DNA of 9,429 nucleotides. Source: an uncultured Lachnospiraceae bacterium. GTDB taxonomy: Bacteria > Bacillota > Clostridia > Lachnospirales > Lachnospiraceae. The stretch spans positions 1 through 9,429 of the forward strand of contig CADBLW010000263.1 in NCBI GenBank assembly GCA_902795625.1. The letters run 5' to 3'. The position numbers were made by a program, and so were the translations under genes. The notes beneath the pieces were generated by a model. It saw only the letters and a program-made list of their open reading frames with translations. It searched no databases and was not told the origin of the DNA. Every line of letters begins with the position of its first letter. Within the stretch, counting starts at the first letter, position 1. Shown one piece after another: positions 5,260-9,429 of the stretch.

Positions 5260-6102
5260 ATGTGGAATTTTACGAAAATGCATGGCTGCGGCAACGATTA
5301 CGTGTATTTTGACTGCACGAAGGAAGCGCTGCCGAACGCCTCTGAGGCGGCTGTGTTCATGAGTGACCGGAATACCGGCATCGGCGGGGACGGCATAATT
5401 TTGATCAAGTCCAGCGCCTGCGCGGATTTTTATATGGAAATGTACAACCTGGACGGAAGCCAGGGGCGGATGTGCGGCAACGGCATCCGCTGCGTCGGCA
5501 AATTCGTCTATGACAAGGGACTGACGGACAAGACGGACATCACCGTCGAGACGCTCTCGGGCGTGAAGAAGCTCCACCTTGCGGTGAAGGACGGTCTTGT
5601 GTACGAGGTTACGGTGGATATGGGACACCCGTCCGTTCAGCCTGCGGATCTCCCGCTGGTGTCGGATGAGCCTGCGATCGCGCGGCCGATCGTGCTGGAC
5701 GGGCAGAAGTTCGAGTTTACCGCGGTTTCCATGGGCAATCCTCACGCGGTGATCCCGGTGGCAGCGACCGCGGATTTTGCGGTGGAGCGTTTCGGCCGTG
5801 TTCTCGAGCACGCACCCATCTTCCCCGAGGGAGTGAACACGGAGTTTGTCGAGGTGCTCGGAAGAAATGAAGTGAACATGCGCGTGTGGGAGCGCGGTTC
5901 GGGTGAGACAAAGGCCTGCGGTACGGGCGCCTGCGCGACGGCGTACGCGTGCCGTCTGTTGGGTCTCACGGATGATGAGGTGACAGTTCACCTTCTGGGA
6001 GGCGATCTCCGGATCGTCTATGACTCGGAAAATGATACCGTTTTCATGACGGGGCCTGCAGTGACCGTCTTTGAGGGCACGATCAACTGGCCTGCCGTCT
6101 GA
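5260..6102 (+). CDS. dapF: Diaminopimelate epimerase
   Basis: DapF converts LL-diaminopimelate to meso-diaminopimelate, the direct precursor of lysine and the cross-linking residue of DAP-type peptidoglycan, in the cytoplasm and without a cofactor. The 280-residue product has the opening KMHGCGNDYVYFD (6-18), DGSQGRMCGNG with catalytic Cys72, the MGNPHAV segment (158-164), and ERGSGETKACGTGAC with the second catalytic Cys220; both thiols of the two-base mechanism are present. Length is normal. ATG 5260 was chosen because family homology begins right there. The frame stays open back to 5104, but that extension would run through the promoter. The ribosome binding site is weak (AGAGGA at 5241-5246, 13 bases away). 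No terminator is seen before the peptidoglycan hydrolase gene, so the two may be co-transcribed. Confidence 0.95.
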   Translation: MWNFTKMHGCGNDYVYFDCTKEALPNASEAAVFMSDRNTGIGGDGIILIKSSACADFYMEMYNLDGSQGRMCGNGIRCVGKFVYDKGLTDKTDITVETLSGVKKLHLAVKDGLVYEVTVDMGHPSVQPADLPLVSDEPAIARPIVLDGQKFEFTAVSMGNPHAVIPVAATADFAVERFGRVLEHAPIFPEGVNTEFVEVLGRNEVNMRVWERGSGETKACGTGACATAYACRLLGLTDDEVTVHLLGGDLRIVYDSENDTVFMTGPAVTVFEGTINWPAV

Positions 6103-6127
6103 CGAAAACAGGCAGAGGAGAAGCGTT

Positions 6128-6178
6128 GGATGCGGGCGAAAGCCGCGGCATCCGGTTTGGGTGCGCCGCCTCGCGGCG
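6128..6178 (+). other. Two leader hairpins between dapF and the hydrolase gene
   Basis: GGATGC (6128-6133) pairs with GCATCC (6148-6153), enclosing GGC-GAAA-GCC (6135-6144), which has a GNRA-type tetraloop. CGCCGC (6164-6169) pairs with GCGGCG (6173-6178) around CTC. Neither is followed by a T run, so they are not terminators. They may act as mRNA processing or stability elements separating dapF from the next gene, which starts 27 bases on. Confidence 0.5.
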
Positions 6179-6205
6179 GGGCACAGACACTGAGGAGGAA
6201 TCCTT

Positions 6206-8536
6206 GTGATGATGAAACAGAAAGGAACAGAGCGAAGTATCTGGTCGATACTGCTGATCACGGTGCTGCTGGCATCCATGCTGGTACCGTGCGGCGCGTT
6301 TCTGCCCGGAGGCAGGATCGCGAGCGCAGATGAAGTCACCGACAAGCCCATGGCGGCGTACGTCAACAATTCCGTCGGGGCCAATGTGCGCGTAGCTCCC
6401 GGAACGGGAAGCGACCAGATGAAGGATAAGAAGGGCAATCCGATCCAGCTCACACCGTCGACGATCGTTCACATATTGGAGACGGTGGAATACAAAAGCG
6501 GCAGCGAGACGACACAGTGGTCGAAGATCCGGTTCGACTACTGCGGCGAGACCAACCTGACGGGATATGTGATGAACAAATTCCTGCTGGAATTTGACGA
6601 GACCGCCCGCGACGCCGACTTTGAGGCGCAGCTGGATGCCCAGGGCTTCCCGGAGTCGTACCGCAAGGTGCTGCGGGCAGTGCACCAGTGGAATCCGACC
6701 TGGATTTTCCGGGCCGAGGTGCTCGATCTCGACTGGAACACCGCGGTCAACGCGGAGTACAACAAATGGCCGACGATCACGAACAACAACGGCGATTACT
6801 TAAGCAGCTGGAAGTCGCATGAGTTTGAGGACTATAAGTATGCGGTGGACGACGGCAACGGAGGCCTGAAGGACGGCGGCTGGACGCTGAAGGACGGACG
6901 GTACGCAAGAGCTTCGAAGCAGATGCTCGCGTACGCCATGGATCCCCGGAACTTCCTTGCGGAGAGCACGATCTTCATGTTCGAGGATCTGGACTACAAC
7001 CCGAACGTACAGACGATCACGGGTGTGGAGCGCATCCTCAGCAAATACGATCCCACCAAGAACAGCAGAGGAACCTTTGCCAAAGAGGTGGAAGGCACCA
7101 CTCACGCCGCTCTCTTCATGGAGGCGGCGCAGCAGTCCGGCGTCAACCCGTATTTCCTGGCGACGCGAAGCGTGCATGAGGTCAACAACTCTGACATCAT
7201 GCGCGGAAACGGCGTGAAGGTAACCGTCGACGGCAAAGAGGAAATCAAATACAAAGGCATATACAACTACTACAACTTCGGCTCCTACGCGGCCGACGGC
7301 ATGGGCGTCATCGAGCACGGACTGTGGTTTGCGGCGACGGCCCAGAGTGCAGCGACCATTCAGAGCCAGGGTTATGACGACCTTCGGCCGTGGGATACCC
7401 GCGCCAAGGCCATCATCGGCGGCGCGTTACGGCTCGGCAACGAATATGTCCTGATGGGACAGAATACGCCGTATTACCAGCGTTACAATGTCGCTCCGAA
7501 GAAGAACCCGAACAACGGCAAGATCTACGAGCGGTACGGCCACCAGTACATGTCTCTGGTTACGGCTCTGTACCAGGAGTCCAGCATGTACTACGACGGA
7601 CTCTTAGGCGATGAGTCCACCGGCGACGGGACGGCGTCATCCGCCATCGACACGCCGTTCGTATTTATCATCCCGGTTTACAAGAACATGCCCGACACCC
7701 CGTGTGAGCGGCCGAACGGCGACGGCAACATCAACCCGTACCTGGCGAGCCTGACCATCGAGGGTGTGGAGCTGCCGCAGGCATTTTCCTGGAAGACGCT
7801 CAACTACAGCTTCACTGTGGATGAGAACGTGGAGACACTGAATATCATCGCGACTCCGCTCGCGAGGACCACGGAGATCCAGGGTGCCGGCGAGATCAAG
7901 CTTCTCTACGGGGAAAATGATTACAGCATCCGCTGCAAGGCGCAGGACGGAACGATGGTCAAATACACCCTGACGATCATGCGTAAGGGTGACGGCGAGA
8001 ATCCGTCCGTGACACCGACTCCGGTGGATGATGCCGACTGGATCTCACCGACTCCGATTCCGACAACGGCGGCAACGGCGACACCGACCCCGGTACCGGC
8101 GACAGCGACACCGACACCGGTGCAGGAGACGATCACGTCGGAGACCTTCAAGGTGACCGACAGTCTGATCAGCAACATCGCTCCGGGAACGGACGTGAAG
8201 ACCTTCCTCGCGGGCATTACCGTGAGCGGCGGGAGCGCGACGATTGTCAACGCCAAGGGCGAGACGGTGACCGAGGGAACCGTCGGAACGGGATGGACGC
8301 TGAAGACGGCGACGAAGAGCATCCCGATCATCATTTACGGTGACGTCAACGGTGACGGACAGATCACCGCGCTGGATCTTCTGTATGTGAAGAGACACAT
8401 CCTCGGGATCAGCAGCCTCTCCGGCGTCTCGGCGACGGCAGCGGCGGTGAAGAGCGCGGACACGATCGCGGCCATCGACCTGTTGTACATCAAGAGGCAC
8501 ATTCTTGGAATATCCACGCTCGAACAGAAGCGATAG
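6206..8536 (+). CDS. Secreted SH3b / glucosaminidase-type wall hydrolase with cadherin-like and dockerin domains
   Basis: This 776-residue protein has a signal peptide (hydrophobic 12-32, cleavage probably near ASA-D at 40-43) and an SH3b-like domain (about 48-128) of the cell-wall-binding type. A glucosaminidase-like domain (about 147-465) follows, of the LytD/GH73 kind common in clostridial autolysins. It opens with FPESYRKVLRAVHQWNP, has the likely catalytic Glu325 in ATRSVHEVNN, and the conserved YNYYNFGSY (353-361). It should cut the glycan strands of peptidoglycan outside the cell. Then come a cadherin-like beta-sandwich (about 510-593), a Thr/Pro linker (600-640), a small beta module (645-710), and a dockerin (711-768): GDVNGDGQITALDLLYVKRHILG, then a second copy without calcium ligands. 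AGGAGG (6193-6198) is 7 bases before GTG 6206 and 10 before ATG 6209, so either may be the start. Confidence 0.85.
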   Translation: MMMKQKGTERSIWSILLITVLLASMLVPCGAFLPGGRIASADEVTDKPMAAYVNNSVGANVRVAPGTGSDQMKDKKGNPIQLTPSTIVHILETVEYKSGSETTQWSKIRFDYCGETNLTGYVMNKFLLEFDETARDADFEAQLDAQGFPESYRKVLRAVHQWNPTWIFRAEVLDLDWNTAVNAEYNKWPTITNNNGDYLSSWKSHEFEDYKYAVDDGNGGLKDGGWTLKDGRYARASKQMLAYAMDPRNFLAESTIFMFEDLDYNPNVQTITGVERILSKYDPTKNSRGTFAKEVEGTTHAALFMEAAQQSGVNPYFLATRSVHEVNNSDIMRGNGVKVTVDGKEEIKYKGIYNYYNFGSYAADGMGVIEHGLWFAATAQSAATIQSQGYDDLRPWDTRAKAIIGGALRLGNEYVLMGQNTPYYQRYNVAPKKNPNNGKIYERYGHQYMSLVTALYQESSMYYDGLLGDESTGDGTASSAIDTPFVFIIPVYKNMPDTPCERPNGDGNINPYLASLTIEGVELPQAFSWKTLNYSFTVDENVETLNIIATPLARTTEIQGAGEIKLLYGENDYSIRCKAQDGTMVKYTLTIMRKGDGENPSVTPTPVDDADWISPTPIPTTAATATPTPVPATATPTPVQETITSETFKVTDSLISNIAPGTDVKTFLAGITVSGGSATIVNAKGETVTEGTVGTGWTLKTATKSIPIIIYGDVNGDGQITALDLLYVKRHILGISSLSGVSATAAAVKSADTIAAIDLLYIKRHILGISTLEQKR

Positions 8537-8618
8537 GTCCTGTGCGACAGAGCAGACGCGATGACGCGGTTCGCCGGAACGAAGCGCGGCGAAGAGGAAA
8601 CAAAATAAGAAATATAAC

Positions 8619-8675
8619 GGTTGCCCGGGTCAAAACCGGGCAATCAACACGAAAACGGCACAGCCGTAAAGGGGG
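8619..8675 (+). other. Hairpin leader and ribosome binding site of the cohesin gene
   Basis: GGTTGCCCGG (8619-8628) pairs with CCGGGCAATC (8636-8645), one G-T pair included, around a 7-base loop. ACGGC (8655-8659) pairs with GCCGT (8663-8667) around ACA and directly abuts AAAGGGGG (8668-8675), the ribosome binding site of the TTG-started gene. No T run follows the first hairpin on this strand. I do not recognise a known riboswitch; the hairpins may tune translation or mark an mRNA processing site. The rest of the gap (8537-8618) shows nothing further; a lone TATAAC at 8613-8618 has no matching -35. Confidence 0.5.
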
Positions 8676-8683
8676 TAAAAACC

Positions 8684-9429
8684 TTGATCTTCAAGAGAAA
8701 ACTACTGGGAATATTGTTGACAGCCTGCATGATCGCAGGGCTTTTCGGGCAAATGGTGACGACGGCCTTGGCCGCGGATCCGGCGACGCTTTCCGTCTCG
8801 GGCGGCAGCTGCGAGGTCGGCCACAGCCTTGAGGTAAAGGTGAAGGTCAGCGCACCGGAAGCCATCGGTATCGTTCAGTTCACCCTGACGTACGATGCGG
8901 ACATGCTGGAGTGTGAGGGCTACAGCGGCAAGATCCAGGAACTGGATACGGATATCAAAGACAAGAGCAAGACATACACCTACAAATTCAGAGGAAAGAA
9001 GGAAGGCACGGCATCGCTCAAGCTGTCCGGCGTGGAGATCCTTCCTCTGAACGGCGGAGACGCCTTCGAAGGCGGCGTAAAGACATCGGACGGTTCCGTA
9101 ACCGTCAAGCCGGCGTATGTGGCATCCACTAACGCGTACCTGAAGAGCCTTTCCGTGGAACAGGGCAAGATCTCACCGTCCTTCGCCAAGGAGACCTATG
9201 AGTACTCCATGGAGCTCGACGGAAAATACTCCAAGGTTTCGGTTTCCGCGAAGGCCGAGGACGACAAGGCCAGCGTGTCCGTCTCGGGCAACAAGGACTT
9301 AAAGGAAGGCAAGAACACGGTCACCGTCAAGGTCACGGCTGAGGACGGCAAGACGACGAAGACATATAAGATCACGGTCACGAGAGGACCGGCGCCTACG
9401 AGCACGCCGACACCGTCTCCCACACCGTC
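8684..9429 (+). CDS. Secreted cohesin-like / cadherin-like protein (partial, runs off the window)
   Basis: The frame is open from a stop at 8615-8617 to the window end, giving at least 248 residues. TTG 8684 is the start: AAAGGGGG lies 8 bases upstream and a good signal peptide follows, with KRK at 4-6, a hydrophobic core at 7-30, and likely cleavage after ALA (28-30). A lipobox-like LTAC at 12-15 is less likely because hydrophobic residues continue past it. Residues about 34-142 read as a cohesin-like beta-sandwich: ATLSVSGGSCEVGHSLEVKV opening, IVQFTLTYDADMLEC (63-77), and closing SDGSVTVKP. About 149-235 is a cadherin-like domain (AYLKSLSVEQG to YKITVTRG). A TPTPSP linker then begins and is cut by the window end. 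It follows a dockerin-bearing hydrolase by 147 bases, suggesting it could hold that enzyme's dockerin at the surface. The cohesin call rests on pattern, not on alignment. Confidence 0.75.
   Translation, partial: MIFKRKLLGILLTACMIAGLFGQMVTTALAADPATLSVSGGSCEVGHSLEVKVKVSAPEAIGIVQFTLTYDADMLECEGYSGKIQELDTDIKDKSKTYTYKFRGKKEGTASLKLSGVEILPLNGGDAFEGGVKTSDGSVTVKPAYVASTNAYLKSLSVEQGKISPSFAKETYEYSMELDGKYSKVSVSAKAEDDKASVSVSGNKDLKEGKNTVTVKVTAEDGKTTKTYKITVTRGPAPTSTPTPSPTP

Noticed and set aside
5205..5312. Possible 35-codon upstream reading frame overlapping the dapF start
   Set aside because: It lies within the predicted mRNA and overlaps the dapF start out of frame, but has no convincing ribosome binding site and no recognisable product; such short frames are common by chance.
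5107..6453. Long open frame on the minus strand opposite dapF
   Set aside because: It is fully antisense to dapF, whose catalytic motifs are intact, and its product is low in recognisable motifs; GC-rich third positions keep the opposite frame open.
8619..8645. Hairpin after the hydrolase gene as a rho-independent terminator
   Set aside because: The stem is strong but no T run follows on the plus strand, so it is better read as part of the downstream leader.
8619..8683. Cyclic-di-GMP or other known riboswitch before the cohesin gene
   Set aside because: I could not find the conserved core bases of a known class; only simple hairpins are supported.

Overview
The window looks like chromosomal DNA of a Gram-positive Clostridia-type bacterium (Firmicutes; family and genus cannot be fixed from the sequence). 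Reasons: strong purine-rich ribosome binding sites (AGGAGG, AAAGGAG), sigma-A style promoters with 17-base spacers, Thr/Pro-rich 'TPTP' linkers in secreted proteins, diaminopimelate-type peptidoglycan synthesis (dapF), and clostridial-style cadherin-like, dockerin and cohesin-like modules. No phage genes, transposases, tRNA/rRNA genes or CRISPR arrays were seen.

Left part (1-2720, plus strand). A strong extended -10 promoter drives greA (transcript cleavage factor), followed after 22 bases by an AEC-family permease. A second promoter with a structured leader serves a small bacterial PH-domain protein that has an odd calcium-loop-like tail. A third promoter, with a perfect 17-base palindrome at its predicted transcription start, drives a stand-alone acyl carrier protein gene (acpP), closed by an excellent terminator.

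Middle (2718-5110). About 170 bases after acpP carry no gene but fold into a nested set of perfect inverted repeats forming a four-way junction plus flanking hairpins. It may be a structured RNA or an intergenic repeat. Beyond it lie two minus-strand lipoprotein genes of the same design: lipobox, TPTP linker, then a beta-sandwich resembling carbohydrate-binding modules. They are separated by a hairpin and a 43-base tandem duplication that includes one ribosome binding site.

Right part (5111-9429, plus strand). dapF has its own promoter, divergent from the lipoprotein promoter. It is followed, with no visible terminator, by a secreted SH3b/glucosaminidase-type peptidoglycan hydrolase ending in a dockerin, and then by a TTG-started secreted protein with a cohesin-like module and a cadherin-like module that runs off the window. 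The cohesin gene is easy to miss because it starts with TTG and has no stop in the window.

Biological reading (inference). The right half concerns the cell wall and surface: dapF makes the meso-DAP used in the wall, the hydrolase cuts the wall, and the dockerin/cohesin neighbours may assemble a non-cellulolytic surface complex. The two lipoproteins could display glycan-binding domains at the same surface. The best leads are the dockerin-cohesin gene pair and the highly structured intergenic element at 2718-2885.
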